DNA of 64,000 nt from Colwellia sp. BRX10-3 (GCF_014077505.1 NZ_JACGWA010000006.1:62001-126000); one strand, 5' to 3'; counted from the stretch's first letter, positions 19,946 through 29,135 are shown. A program made the numbers and translations. Notes: generated by a model from the sequence alone, not told the origin.

Positions 19946-20395
19946 TTAAAGCGCGTTAAATCGCCCTAACCATGCACTAAAAGTATCGCCAACTTTAGTA
20001 AAAGTGCGTAAGTCATGATCAAAAAACCATACCGGTATATCTTTGTTGTTACTTGCACAGTCGCTAAGCTTAAAACAAAACATATTGCCCTTACAATCTG
20101 AGGCAAACAAAATATGCCCCTTGGGCATACCACTCATTTCGTATAGTTTCGATAATGAATAAACATCTTCAAGGCTTAAAAAATCTTGAACTTCAGTAAT
20201 ATCGACACCTAAATCACAAATTTTAGTTAGTACATTGGGCGTGTGTACTAAGCCATAATTCGATAGTAAGTATTTATATGAGTCCGGCAATATTGCCGCT
20301 AAGCGTTCTTCAAGCTCGGCAATACCAGCATTATCTATTGGGGTCATGGCTTGTTTGCTAGCCCAGTTCTGCACAAAAAGATCAATACTGTTCAT
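19946..20395 (-). CDS. SMI1/KNR4 (SUKH) family protein
   Basis: A 149-residue cytoplasmic protein with the SUKH pattern: an early helix ELEERLAAILPDSYKYLLSNYG, then LEDVYSLSKLYEM, and FASDCKGNMFCFKLSD, closing with FSAWLGRF. Many bacterial SUKH proteins are immunity proteins for polymorphic or contact-dependent toxins, and others have unknown roles. No toxin, Rhs or CdiA gene is next to it. It is a lone gene between a terminator and the LytTR regulator, so an immunity role is only a possibility. Confidence 0.78.
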   Translation of the reverse strand: MNSIDLFVQNWASKQAMTPIDNAGIAELEERLAAILPDSYKYLLSNYGLVHTPNVLTKICDLGVDITEVQDFLSLEDVYSLSKLYEMSGMPKGHILFASDCKGNMFCFKLSDCASNNKDIPVWFFDHDLRTFTKVGDTFSAWLGRFNAL

Positions 20396-20635
20396 TTAGA
20401 TAAACTCTGGACATCAAAGCCCGTGTAATAAAATAATTAAGCCCAGCAATATTGCTAACCTTCTTCTCGAATGTGATTAAATAAATCAACAACATTTGTT
20501 AAATATGATTCCTTAATATACTTATTATGTATGCACTAGTATCAAAAGCTTAACAGAAAATAGACACACTTTTGGCGATAATGCAGCCAAAATCAGAGCA
20601 TATAGATATGAAATTTTAATTTTATGTTGTTATGG

Positions 20636-21460
20636 TTAGGCAGTTACAGCTTTTTTAACTTTTTCTTTATAACTGCGGCTGACTTTCAGCTCTTTGCCGT
20701 TGGTCATCACTAAATAGTATTCGCCATTGAGTTGGCTGCAAAACTTATCAATGTAACTTTTGTTCACTATGGTGGAGCGATGGCTACGTAAAAAGCGCCT
20801 AGGGTCTAATACTTCTTCAAGTTGTTTCATGGTTTTACGTAATATATGGGTGTTGTCATGGGTATGTACACACATATAATCTCCGGCGGCATCAATCCAT
20901 AAAATATCTTTTACAGGCACCCGACTAACTTCTCCAGCATCTTTTATCGCTAATACATCGGAATAACTAGAAATACTGACAGGTTCGTTATTTTCTAGTT
21001 CTTGTAGAATTTTTTCACAGTCGTTACCCGTAACATCACTCACTAACCGCACTAGTTTTGACTTATGAAGTGCATTAACTTCACTGCTAATACTTTGACG
21101 TATTTTATTTAAGGTTTGTGCTAGGCGTTGTTCATCGGCAGGCTTAAGTAAGTAATCTTGTGCATGCACTTCAAAAGCCTGCAAAGCGTATTGATCATAA
21201 GCGGTAACAAATACTACTCTAGGTAACACTAAGCCCTGCTCAATAATAGCTTCAACCACTTCAAAGCCGTTTAAACCCGGCATTTGAATATCGAGAAATA
21301 TTAAGTCTGGTTGATAGGCTCTTACCGCTTCTAATGCAGCTCGGCCATTGGTACACATCGCGATAATGTCGATGTCTTTGTGCTCTTGCAAGCGAACCGC
21401 AAGGCCTTTTCTGGCAAGGGGTTCATCATCAACAATTATGGTGGTGAGTTGCTTGCTCAT
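20636..21460 (-). CDS. LytTR-type response regulator
   Basis: 274 residues. The N-terminal receiver (about 1-120) has VDDEPLARKGL, the phospho-acceptor Asp in LIFLDIQMPG, the Thr/Lys pair FVTAYDQYALQ and LLKPADE. The C-terminal LytTR DNA-binding domain (about 170-272) carries RVPVKDILWIDAAGDYMCVHT and RFLRSHRSTIVN. The start overlaps the kinase gene by four bases (21457-21460), so the two are translationally coupled. The layout is that of BtsSR/YpdAB-type systems. No obvious target such as a carbon-starvation transporter lies beside it. Confidence 0.93.
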   Translation of the reverse strand: MSKQLTTIIVDDEPLARKGLAVRLQEHKDIDIIAMCTNGRAALEAVRAYQPDLIFLDIQMPGLNGFEVVEAIIEQGLVLPRVVFVTAYDQYALQAFEVHAQDYLLKPADEQRLAQTLNKIRQSISSEVNALHKSKLVRLVSDVTGNDCEKILQELENNEPVSISSYSDVLAIKDAGEVSRVPVKDILWIDAAGDYMCVHTHDNTHILRKTMKQLEEVLDPRRFLRSHRSTIVNKSYIDKFCSQLNGEYYLVMTNGKELKVSRSYKEKVKKAVTA

Positions 21461-22530
21461 ACTCGATGGCCAACTTCATAGGGAATACGTATACTGATTT
21501 TAACACCAGTTGGTGTGTTGTTGGCAACAACTAAAGAAAAATCATCCTGATACAAAGCTTGTAATCTTTCTCGAGTGTTAACTAAACCAACACCATTTTC
21601 ACGAAACAGGTTACCATTTATAATTTCTGCGCCAGGCCCATCATCAGCTAATTCAATCAATAAATCGTTACCAAAACGCTGCACGGACACGTGAATTCCG
21701 CCCCCTTGCTCTTGTACTGCAACCGCATGTTTAATGGCGTTTTCAGCTAACGGTTGCAATATCATGCTAGGTACTAAGGCCAATTTACAATCGTTAGCAA
21801 CATCGAAAGTTACTTGTAAGCGCTCTTCGAAACGCACTTTTTCAATATCTAAATAAAGCCTTAATGCTTGTAGCTCACTGCTGAGTGTCACTCGTTTCAT
21901 TGGATCTTTATCGAGTGAGTAACGTAAAAATTCACTTAACTTAGTTACCATACCATTAGCTGTTTTGTTCTCTTGCACCAAAATTAAGGTTGATATTGCA
22001 TTAAGCGTATTAAACAGAAAGTGGGGATTAAGTTGATAACGTAGCATTTTTAACTGCGCCTGGTGGGCAACAGCATTGGCACTTAATACGTTTTGTTTCT
22101 CTTTTTGCAGCATTTGGTAATATTTAGTACCAAAATATAAACCACTCCAACTTAATATAATGAAGAAGGATAATAGACTATTCTTGGTGTAATAAAGCCA
22201 AAAGTCAGGGCGATAACCGTGCTTATATATTTCCCAATAATTGATATTTTTTACTACTTGCCACAATACACCAGTGCAATAGGAAGCTAATATCACCACA
22301 ATGGCAATTTTTAATGGGGTGAAATTCCAGACACGACGATAAATATATCTGAGCGGTGCGGTAAATAACCAACCGGCATAGGCATTTAATAAGATAATAA
22401 CAAGAAAAATATCACGCAAATCGTGCAGCAATGAACCTAAGTAATGTACTAAGGCAAAACCACACCAGCCGGCGGTATGAACCAACCAAAATAAGCGATT
22501 TCTATTCTCTACAAATTCTTTCCAATTCAC
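21457..22530 (-). CDS. LytS/YehU-type sensor histidine kinase
   Basis: About 357 residues. The N-terminal half has four hydrophobic segments and lacks a recognisable periplasmic domain. It is followed by a coiled segment, the His_kinase box HFLFNTLNAISTLI with the phospho-acceptor His, and an ATPase domain with LQPLAENAIKHAV, DDGPG and GVGLVNTRERL. It is the partner of the LytTR regulator whose gene overlaps its end. The start is uncertain: TTG at 22542, GTG at 22539 and GTG at 22530 are close together without a clear RBS. I took GTG 22530 because NWKEF opens the conserved N-terminus. Confidence 0.9.
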   Translation of the reverse strand: MNWKEFVENRNRLFWLVHTAGWCGFALVHYLGSLLHDLRDIFLVIILLNAYAGWLFTAPLRYIYRRVWNFTPLKIAIVVILASYCTGVLWQVVKNINYWEIYKHGYRPDFWLYYTKNSLLSFFIILSWSGLYFGTKYYQMLQKEKQNVLSANAVAHQAQLKMLRYQLNPHFLFNTLNAISTLILVQENKTANGMVTKLSEFLRYSLDKDPMKRVTLSSELQALRLYLDIEKVRFEERLQVTFDVANDCKLALVPSMILQPLAENAIKHAVAVQEQGGGIHVSVQRFGNDLLIELADDGPGAEIINGNLFRENGVGLVNTRERLQALYQDDFSLVVANNTPTGVKISIRIPYEVGHRV

Positions 22531-22615
22531 ACAAGACACCAATTAGTGAGGTTAGTGTAATTATGCGCTAAGCAAGTTACTCTCGCACTACCATTAATCT
22601 TAAGATTAGTACGCC

Positions 22616-23701
22616 TTATCTCATTTCATCTAAAACAATATTTGCCTGCTGATGCTTATCCGCTAATAACCTGAGTTGCTTTTCAGCCAATTTTTTGTAT
22701 TTTGATTGCTTTCTGCTCTGATATTTAGATATATACCACAAAGCATTGATTATAAGAGATAAATCAAGGTAACACGTAACCAATGAAGTTGATATTTCAA
22801 CTATGTCCTGTGCTTTACTTACTAAATTGTCGACAATTTTCAGTGGTTTTTCGTACTGATTTATCGATATAAACGCTTGCTGATAGAGCGATTTAATTAT
22901 TTCAATTTTACCACTATCAATATCGTTAACGGCCATTAGCATGGCAAGGTCATACTCTATTGATGCTAAACATGCGCACTCAAAATCAATTAATTTATAT
23001 AAATCAATTGAGCTTTTAGTATTATTTTCAAGCTGTATAACATTACTAAAATTGGCGTCACCATGGCAAAAAACCGGCTGAGAGATAGCTACTATTTTAG
23101 ACGTGTTCGCTAAGTTATTCTGTAATATATTTAATAACGATTTTAGGGCTTGTTCTTGACTAGCGTTAAGGACAATATTTTGTAGTAATAGATTAACAGT
23201 TGATGGTATATCAAGATTAGGAATGAATGGCAGTTTTGACATCTGATGAACGGATCTTGATATTACTGATGATAGGTTTTGATGATCGATGTCACTATTT
23301 AGATGCTGAGGCTTATTTTGACTAAGATCACCAATACTATGACAGCGCGCCAACAGTGTTAGCATAACGGCTAATTTTTCATCTTCACTTTGGATGCTAG
23401 TATCAAGCCCCTCCCCGGCAATAAACTCGGTAATTAACCAGTTATAACCAACATAAATTAACTTAGGGGAAATTCCATGAGTAGCAGCAAGCTGGCTCGC
23501 TAAAGGCTCGATACTGTTAGCGTCTAAGTACTTGGCAAAATAGGCTTTATTTTCATACTTAACATGAAAAGAAGGCTGGCTTAGCCCTGAATCAATAACA
23601 CTAATGTTAGCTACTTTGAGTAGATGAAAGCAAGGTAGCTGGCAAAGTTTTACTGCTAACGACTTTTGCTTTTGCTCTATTCTTGATTGATCGAATTCCA
23701 A
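22616..23701 (-). CDS. APH-fold kinase, probable thiamine kinase
   Basis: 361 residues of the aminoglycoside/choline kinase fold. It has an ATP-binding N-lobe with YFAKYLD, the catalytic loop FCHGDANFSNV and the metal-binding LIDFECACLASIEYDLAML. The DFE form is the one seen in choline- and ThiK-type kinases. Because it is the last gene behind a TPP riboswitch, a TonB receptor, a thiamine-binding protein and a PnuT transporter, I infer that it phosphorylates incoming thiamine to trap it. The TTG start at 23701 is supported by an AGGAAG box just upstream. It is longer than E. coli ThiK (about 274 residues). Confidence 0.7.
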   Translation of the reverse strand: MEFDQSRIEQKQKSLAVKLCQLPCFHLLKVANISVIDSGLSQPSFHVKYENKAYFAKYLDANSIEPLASQLAATHGISPKLIYVGYNWLITEFIAGEGLDTSIQSEDEKLAVMLTLLARCHSIGDLSQNKPQHLNSDIDHQNLSSVISRSVHQMSKLPFIPNLDIPSTVNLLLQNIVLNASQEQALKSLLNILQNNLANTSKIVAISQPVFCHGDANFSNVIQLENNTKSSIDLYKLIDFECACLASIEYDLAMLMAVNDIDSGKIEIIKSLYQQAFISINQYEKPLKIVDNLVSKAQDIVEISTSLVTCYLDLSLIINALWYISKYQSRKQSKYKKLAEKQLRLLADKHQQANIVLDEMR

Positions 23702-23801
23702 AAGACTTCCTATTTATTATCAAGTTATCTGCCTTTATGTGCTCACAATCTAAATACTATCTCAAACTATCTGAAAATTGTTCAATACGCTTTTTGGCTA
23801 G

Positions 23802-24476
23802 TTACCCTGCAACAGAGTTATTAATACACATGTTGTCATGTTGTTGGCGAAATTGAAGTTTGTATTGCTTGCGCCACTGCCAATAGCCGTAAGCGGCAAA
23901 GATTACAAAGCTACCAAATAGTGCTGCTGTTGGGATCAAGCCCTTTTCAACATAGAGATATATCGAAACAATATCAATAACAATAAAGTATAACCAATTC
24001 TCTAATACTTTTTGGGTAACTAAATAAGTAGCAAACACCGCAAAAACCGTTGTTGCGCTATCAAGATACGGAAAGTGTGCAGGAGTATAAGTCGCCATTA
24101 ACCAACCTAAAACTAAAGACACTAGGGTTAAAGCGAAAATAATAATGCTATGTCGCTGAAGTGTCCATTGGCTATACAAAAGCACACTCGATTGGGTATT
24201 GGTGCTTAACGTGTTTTTTTTTCGCCAGCAAAACCAACCATATACCGCCATTAGTAAGTAGTACAGCTGCAATAAACTGTCCATCCAAAGATAAACTTTA
24301 TAAAAAATAACGGTATATAACACGGTACTTATTATGGCTGCAGGCCAACACCAAATATTACCTTTTGCGGCTAAAACCACATACAGTATTGAGCTTAAAA
24401 CAGCGATTAGCTCTAATAATGGTAAGGTGGTGAAATAAGTAATAATTTCACTGGTTGCACTGAGTGAGCTGGCCAT
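23802..24476 (-). CDS. pnuT: PnuC-family transporter, probable thiamine permease PnuT
   Basis: 224 residues with about seven hydrophobic segments, in line with the PnuC facilitator family. Family traits are the NIWCWPAAIISTVLY and YLLMAVYGWFCWR segments and a Trp-rich WLYFIVIDIVSIYLY helix. PnuC proteins move vitamin precursors such as nicotinamide riboside, riboflavin or thiamine. The upstream TPP riboswitch and neighbouring thiamine genes identify thiamine as the likely cargo across the inner membrane. The ATG overlaps the stop of the preceding gene (TAATG at 24476), a sign of coupling. Confidence 0.88.
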   Translation of the reverse strand: MASSLSATSEIITYFTTLPLLELIAVLSSILYVVLAAKGNIWCWPAAIISTVLYTVIFYKVYLWMDSLLQLYYLLMAVYGWFCWRKKNTLSTNTQSSVLLYSQWTLQRHSIIIFALTLVSLVLGWLMATYTPAHFPYLDSATTVFAVFATYLVTQKVLENWLYFIVIDIVSIYLYVEKGLIPTAALFGSFVIFAAYGYWQWRKQYKLQFRQQHDNMCINNSVAG

Positions 24477-24742
24477 TATGATTCAGCTTCTACAACGGAG
24501 CGATCGCCGCCTATAAACTTGCAAATAAATACCGCGGCATTAAGTTTTTGATGCACATGTTTGATTTCAGCCATAACATGGTTTGTGGCTAGATCGTAAT
24601 CGCCAAAAACTTGCGTACTCATACCATTGGTTACTACAGTTAAACCTTCAACTAATCGTAAACGTTTAATAAACGCCCAAATTTCAGTTTTAAATTTTTC
24701 TTCGGCTAACGGATATAAACTAATTTCAATTGATATTTTCAT
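24476..24742 (-). CDS. YkoF/MTH1187-like thiamine-binding protein
   Basis: An 88-residue soluble protein that opens with ISIEISLYPLAEE and contains GLTVVTNGMSTQVFGDYD and IGGDRS, the pattern of the thiamine-binding (YkoF/MTH1187) ferredoxin-like family. In Bacillus YkoF binds thiamine and its pyrimidine and sits with an ABC importer; here it sits with a TonB receptor and PnuT. I take the ATG at 24742, since the 17 residues from 24793 lack similarity. It has no signal peptide, so it would bind thiamine in the cytoplasm, perhaps handing it to the kinase. Confidence 0.72.
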   Translation of the reverse strand: MKISIEISLYPLAEEKFKTEIWAFIKRLRLVEGLTVVTNGMSTQVFGDYDLATNHVMAEIKHVHQKLNAAVFICKFIGGDRSVVEAES

Positions 24743-24932
24743 AAATAACTTTCTTATTATTTCGCCAATACAGCGGTGTAGCGTATTAAACACTTGGTCA
24801 AATATACTACACCATCTTTTATAGGTAGAAACTATTTTCTAATACCCAAAAATCACTTCAATCGAGTAGCTAATTTTGGACTCTAAAATTAAGTATCTGT
24901 GTCTCTAGACATAAAAATTTAACTATAACTGC

Positions 24933-27026
24933 CTAAAAGTTATAGTCAAATGTTGCTCCAAAAACAGCAGGTTCAGCTAATTGATAATAGGCTTTTGCCG
25001 TATACTCGTCTCTGGGGTCATTGCCAAAATAAAAGCCACGAGTAGCGTAGGTTTCATCCAACAAATTACGTGCCCATAACTTTACTTGCCAATCATCTTT
25101 TGAATAACTCACTGACATATTAACCACTTCAATAGATTCAGATTTTTCTTGATGAGTATCAGAGAACAGGAACTCGTCTTTACCATCAACAGAAATATTC
25201 ACTAATAAGTGATCAGATAGTTGATAGTTCAAACCGAGATTAAACTGATAGCTAGGTGCGTGTGCTTGCTCGTCACCTGATTTATCATTGCCTTGAGCAT
25301 CAATAAAACCATCATATTCAGTATCTAATAAGCCTATAGCCGCGTAAATTTCGAGTTCAGGGCTGATCTGCCAACCCGCTTCGAGTTCAATACCTAAGTT
25401 ATTACCGGTGGCAGCATTACCTAAATAAGAAACAAATTCAGTGCTGGCGTCTTGACGTACTTTTAAATATGACGTACGCACCTGCACGTCATCTCTATCC
25501 ATATAAAATAAAGCACTACGTATATAAGCTTGATTATCTAATAGGCTAACTTTGTAACCTAGCTCATAATTCCATAAATACTCTGGGGAAAACTCACGTA
25601 GACTGCTTAATAGGCTGCCATCGGTATTGACACCACCAGCCTTATAGCCACGATTTACCGAGCCATAAATTAAATTACTTTCATCCATTTGATAAGACAA
25701 CACCACTTTACCACCCACCATAGTATCGCTAGGGTCAAAGCTAAATTGTTCAGAGTTTGTATAATCTGAGTTTCTGCGCTCTAGTCTTAAGCCCGTGATT
25801 AGACTCAATTTTTGATCAATTTTAGTGTCGAATTGAACAAATGCAGCTATATTTTCGGTATCAAAAGATGAAGTAAAATCACTAGATAAATAAGTGTATT
25901 GGCGTAACAAATCTTCTTTTTCTTGCTTATAGTATAATCCTGTAACCCAGGCGGTACTGCTGTTAAATATTTCACCACCAAGCTCTGAAACTGCTCTTAG
26001 CTCAAGAGTTGCTGAGGTTTTATCACGAAAATAGTGATCCTCTGAGCTATATTCCCAATCTGGACGAATACCCACATAAGCCCAATCTTCGTCATAGCCA
26101 TAGTCTAATGATGAGTCAGCATAACTCATGATACTTTCGACCGTAAAATCGCTAAAACCTTGATAAGTAAATCTCGTGGCTAACGCTTTCGTATCTTGGC
26201 GATCAAACCCTGGTTGGTCTGATAGTGTATGACGTGTATTATCAAGTGAAAAGGCATCGTAGCCATTGTCAAAATCAACTACAAACGCTGTTACATCAAT
26301 GGTTAAGTCATTGCTGGCTTTAATCGCTAACTTACCACGTAGGGTAAATTCATCGCGATTATTAGTGTCATCAATATTTAGAAAGTCATTTTCTATAAAA
26401 CCATCACTATTATACTGCTCAACCGCTAAGCGGTAATTAACCGCATCAGTGGCAGGGCCAGATAAAACCAAACCTGCACTAAAACTGTCGTAGTTACCGG
26501 CAGATAATCTTACTTTACCTTCAAATGAATCAGTAGGTGCGCTTGAAGTCATATTAATCATGCCTGCCATGGCATTAGCACCAAAGCGTGTGCCTTGGGG
26601 TCCACGATAAACTTCAACTTGTTCAACATCAAACGTTGACGCTATGCTACCAATACTGGAAAAATCAATACCATCAATCACTAAACCAACAGATGGATTA
26701 ATAGGTTCTTTAAATTGGCTACGTTCACCAATACCGCGAATTTGATAATATCTCGCGCGCTGAGAGCCACTAGAGAAATTCACATTTGGCGTACGTGCAA
26801 TTATTTCTTCTAAATTCTGAGCATTACGAGCGCTAATTTCATCACTAGCGATAACAGATAAAGAACTTGCGGTTTTTTGTAATGATGTAGAGCGGAAATC
26901 ACCATTAATGGTGATAATTTCTGTTGCTGGTTCGACAGTATTGTTTGGAGTGTCTGCAGCAAAAGTTGTTGAGGCAACAAGGCTGGTTAAAATAGCTAAA
27001 GTAACAGGTGATTTTGTAAATTTCAT
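24933..27026 (-). CDS. TonB-dependent receptor, probable thiamine uptake
   Basis: A 697-residue outer-membrane receptor. Its parts are a signal peptide (MKFTKSPVTLAILTSLVASTTFAA), a TonB box-like TEIITINGD, a plug domain (about 45-155, with VYRGPQGTRFGANAMAGMINM), and a 22-strand-type barrel ending in the aromatic residue F (ATFDYNF). It is the first gene behind a TPP riboswitch, so its cargo is most likely thiamine or a phosphorylated form. It belongs to the thiamine-regulated receptors known in marine Alteromonadales. It draws energy from TonB-ExbBD, which is not in the window. Confidence 0.88.
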   Translation of the reverse strand: MKFTKSPVTLAILTSLVASTTFAADTPNNTVEPATEIITINGDFRSTSLQKTASSLSVIASDEISARNAQNLEEIIARTPNVNFSSGSQRARYYQIRGIGERSQFKEPINPSVGLVIDGIDFSSIGSIASTFDVEQVEVYRGPQGTRFGANAMAGMINMTSSAPTDSFEGKVRLSAGNYDSFSAGLVLSGPATDAVNYRLAVEQYNSDGFIENDFLNIDDTNNRDEFTLRGKLAIKASNDLTIDVTAFVVDFDNGYDAFSLDNTRHTLSDQPGFDRQDTKALATRFTYQGFSDFTVESIMSYADSSLDYGYDEDWAYVGIRPDWEYSSEDHYFRDKTSATLELRAVSELGGEIFNSSTAWVTGLYYKQEKEDLLRQYTYLSSDFTSSFDTENIAAFVQFDTKIDQKLSLITGLRLERRNSDYTNSEQFSFDPSDTMVGGKVVLSYQMDESNLIYGSVNRGYKAGGVNTDGSLLSSLREFSPEYLWNYELGYKVSLLDNQAYIRSALFYMDRDDVQVRTSYLKVRQDASTEFVSYLGNAATGNNLGIELEAGWQISPELEIYAAIGLLDTEYDGFIDAQGNDKSGDEQAHAPSYQFNLGLNYQLSDHLLVNISVDGKDEFLFSDTHQEKSESIEVVNMSVSYSKDDWQVKLWARNLLDETYATRGFYFGNDPRDEYTAKAYYQLAEPAVFGATFDYNF

Positions 27027-27173
27027 TATGATCTCATAAATTCGATTAGGAATACGTTATGGGATCCGGCATGGGGAAATTAGATAGCTGCTCGGTAACT
27101 TTCTGTAAAGTCATAATATTAATACAAATTAATGCAAAAAAATTAAGCTACAGCACGATAATGCGATTAGCGT

Positions 27174-27270
27174 AACCATTCCTACGCCGGTACTATCCGG
27201 TTCAGGTTCTAAGGGTTCGCTTCGCATCTCAGCCTTTAAATCGTAAACAATTCTCAGGCACCCCTTGGTT
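27174..27270 (-). promoter_or_regulatory. TPP riboswitch (THI element)
   Basis: Read on the minus strand, the segment gives GGGGTGCCTGAGA, a variable P3 region, GGCTGAGA, ACCCTT-GAACCTGA, CCGGATAGTACCGG and GCGTAGGAA, which are the conserved blocks of the TPP aptamer in order. The outer AACCA (27270-27266) pairs with TGGTT (27178-27174) to close P1. The distance to the receptor ATG at 27026 is about 148 bases, which must hold the expression platform; I could not resolve it into a clear terminator. High thiamine pyrophosphate should turn the operon off. Confidence 0.95.
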
Positions 27271-27435
27271 CGGTAAGCATACTAACAATATTTACTTAAA
27301 AGTACAGTGTAAAAACTCTAATTTGTTGAATTTTTTAATCTAGTCGAACACAAGTTGTTGTTATTTAGTATCGAAATCACCAAGTAATAGACGATAAGCC
27401 ACTTTATTATTTGTAGCTGTAATTACTTAAGTGTT

Positions 27436-27804
27436 TTACTTAATACTTAGCATTTTGCCTAGGGGTTCACCACCAACTAAGTGCAGATGAATATGATAAA
27501 CCTCTTGGCCACCGTGAAGGTTACAATTCATGATCAAGCGATAGCCGTCTTGTTCTATGCCCTCTTCTTTTGCGAGCTTTTTAGCGACACTGAACATGCG
27601 ACCAATGGTCAACTCATCTTCTTGCTCAATATCATTAGCAGTTGGGATTAATTTATTAGGAATAATTAAAATATGACTTTTTGCTTGCGGGGAAATATCA
27701 CGAAAGGCGGTAACAAGCTCATCTTGAAAAAGTAACGGTGTTGGAATTTCTTGACGAATAATTTTAGAAAATATGGTTTCTTCAGCGGCGTGTTTATCAG
27801 CCAT
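27436..27804 (-). CDS. hinT: HIT-family purine nucleoside phosphoramidase (HinT)
   Basis: A 122-residue cytoplasmic HIT protein with the histidine triad [10 protein letters not shown] at the C-terminus and the N-terminal segment [20 protein letters not shown]. The length and [11 protein letters not shown] pattern are those of HinT, which hydrolyses AMP-N phosphoramidates such as the aminoacyl-AMP of lysyl-tRNA synthetase. It is a single gene between the riboswitch and a strong terminator. The gap 27281-27435 has no further feature that I can see. Confidence 0.93.
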   Translation of the reverse strand: MADKHAAEETIFSKIIRQEIPTPLLFQDELVTAFRDISPQAKSHILIIPNKLIPTANDIEQEDELTIGRMFSVAKKLAKEEGIEQDGYRLIMNCNLHGGQEVYHIHLHLVGGEPLGKMLSIK

Positions 27805-27928
27805 AATTTAGCCTTTTTGCTATAGGTATATTTGTTCATTAGTTTAACGGTAAGTTAAACGAATAACAAAGGGAGGGATCCTTCTTTTAACTATTGCTTG
27901 GCTATAAATTAATCAATTTTATATAGCG

Positions 27929-27967
27929 AAAAAGCGCCAATCATGAATTAATTGATTGGCGCTTTTT
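27929..27967. terminator. Bidirectional terminator between hinT and aroG
   Basis: Arms AAAAAGCGCCAATCA (27929-27943) and its exact complement (27953-27967) form a 15-bp stem with a 9-base loop and A/T runs at both ends. On the minus strand it lies 59 bases past the aroG stop. Confidence 0.85.
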
Positions 27968-28025
27968 ATACCCTGACTTTTATTGATATGGGTATTTTTC
28001 TCTGTGACTTATCGCTTACACTGCT

Positions 28026-29081
28026 CTATAAAGCGCGACGCTGAGCTACAGCTTGGTCAAGTTCAGCAAGTAAAGTTTCAGTATCTTGCCAACCGATACA
28101 AGCATCAGTGATACTTTGACCATAGGTTCCTTTTTCACCAACCGCCAAGTCTTGACGACCTTCAACTAAATGGCTTTCTACCATGACACCAAAAATATTT
28201 TTATCGCCGCTACTCATTTGTTCACAAACATCACGACACACTAACATTTGATTTTCAAACTTCTTACTACTGTTAGCATGACTAAAATCGATCATGATAT
28301 TGGTATTTAAACCAGACTTATCTAGTTGTTCAGTTACTGTTTTAACACTTTCAGCGTCAAAGTTAGTTTTTCTCCCACCACGTAAAATAATATGGCAATC
28401 TTCATTACCTGTTGTTTCAACAATGGCAGAATGACCATATTTAGTCACCGAAAGAAAGTGATGTGGAGCACTGGCAGCGCCAATAGCATCGATGGCAACT
28501 TTAATCGTACCATCGGTACCATTTTTAAAGCCAACTGGGCATGACAGCCCTGACGCTAACTCACGATGAACCTGGCTCTCTGTTGTGCGTGCGCCAATTG
28601 CGCCCCAACACATAAAATCTGCCATGTATTGTGGGGTGATCATATCTAAAAACTCACCTGCAGTTGGCAAGCCTAGGTTATTTAAATCGAGTAATAATTT
28701 ACGACCTATACGCAAACCATCGTTAAGTTGGAAGCTATTATCCATATAAGGGTCATTAATAAGCCCCTTCCAGCCTACGGTTGTTCTTGGCTTTTCAAAA
28801 TAGACACGCATAACAATTTCTAGCGTATTTTTATATTTTTCACGTAGCTTAACTAAGCGCTCACCATATTCTAATGCCGCTTTAGGATCATGTATCGAAC
28901 AAGGACCGATAACCACGAGTAAACGATCATCGTGGTTATTAAAAATGTTGCTTATGGCTTGTCTGCCAGAAAAAACCGACTTTGTTGCTTGCTCAGATGA
29001 TGGATATCGCTCAAGTAATGCGATAGGCGGTAAAAGCTCTTTGATATTATTAATACGAACGTCGTCGGTTTGCTCAAACAT
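28026..29081 (-). CDS. aroG: DAHP synthase, AroG type
   Basis: 3-Deoxy-7-phosphoheptulonate synthase condenses phosphoenolpyruvate with erythrose-4-phosphate, the entry to aromatic amino acid synthesis. The 351 residues follow the class I type closely: IKELLPPIALLE, VVIGPCSIHDP, RVYFEKPRTTVGWKGLINDP, GARTTESQVHRELASGLSCPVGFKNGTDGT and DFSHANSSK. The sequence is nearest to the phenylalanine-inhibited AroG in memory; feedback specificity cannot be read with certainty. It is transcribed alone, divergent from add, and its promoter region holds a perfect palindrome. Confidence 0.94.
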   Translation of the reverse strand: MFEQTDDVRINNIKELLPPIALLERYPSSEQATKSVFSGRQAISNIFNNHDDRLLVVIGPCSIHDPKAALEYGERLVKLREKYKNTLEIVMRVYFEKPRTTVGWKGLINDPYMDNSFQLNDGLRIGRKLLLDLNNLGLPTAGEFLDMITPQYMADFMCWGAIGARTTESQVHRELASGLSCPVGFKNGTDGTIKVAIDAIGAASAPHHFLSVTKYGHSAIVETTGNEDCHIILRGGRKTNFDAESVKTVTEQLDKSGLNTNIMIDFSHANSSKKFENQMLVCRDVCEQMSSGDKNIFGVMVESHLVEGRQDLAVGEKGTYGQSITDACIGWQDTETLLAELDQAVAQRRAL

Positions 29082-29121
29082 ATTGTTTCTCTTTATACAG
29101 CGATTCTATTGAATATTTACG

Positions 29122-29135
29122 TCTAGATATCTAGA
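29122..29135. promoter_or_regulatory. Perfect palindrome upstream of aroG
   Basis: TCTAGATATCTAGA is a 14-bp perfect palindrome 41 bases ahead of the aroG start, inside the aroG-add divergent gap. It matches neither the TyrR box (TGTAAA-N6-TTTACA) nor the TrpR box that I know, so the binding protein is unknown. Confidence 0.35.
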
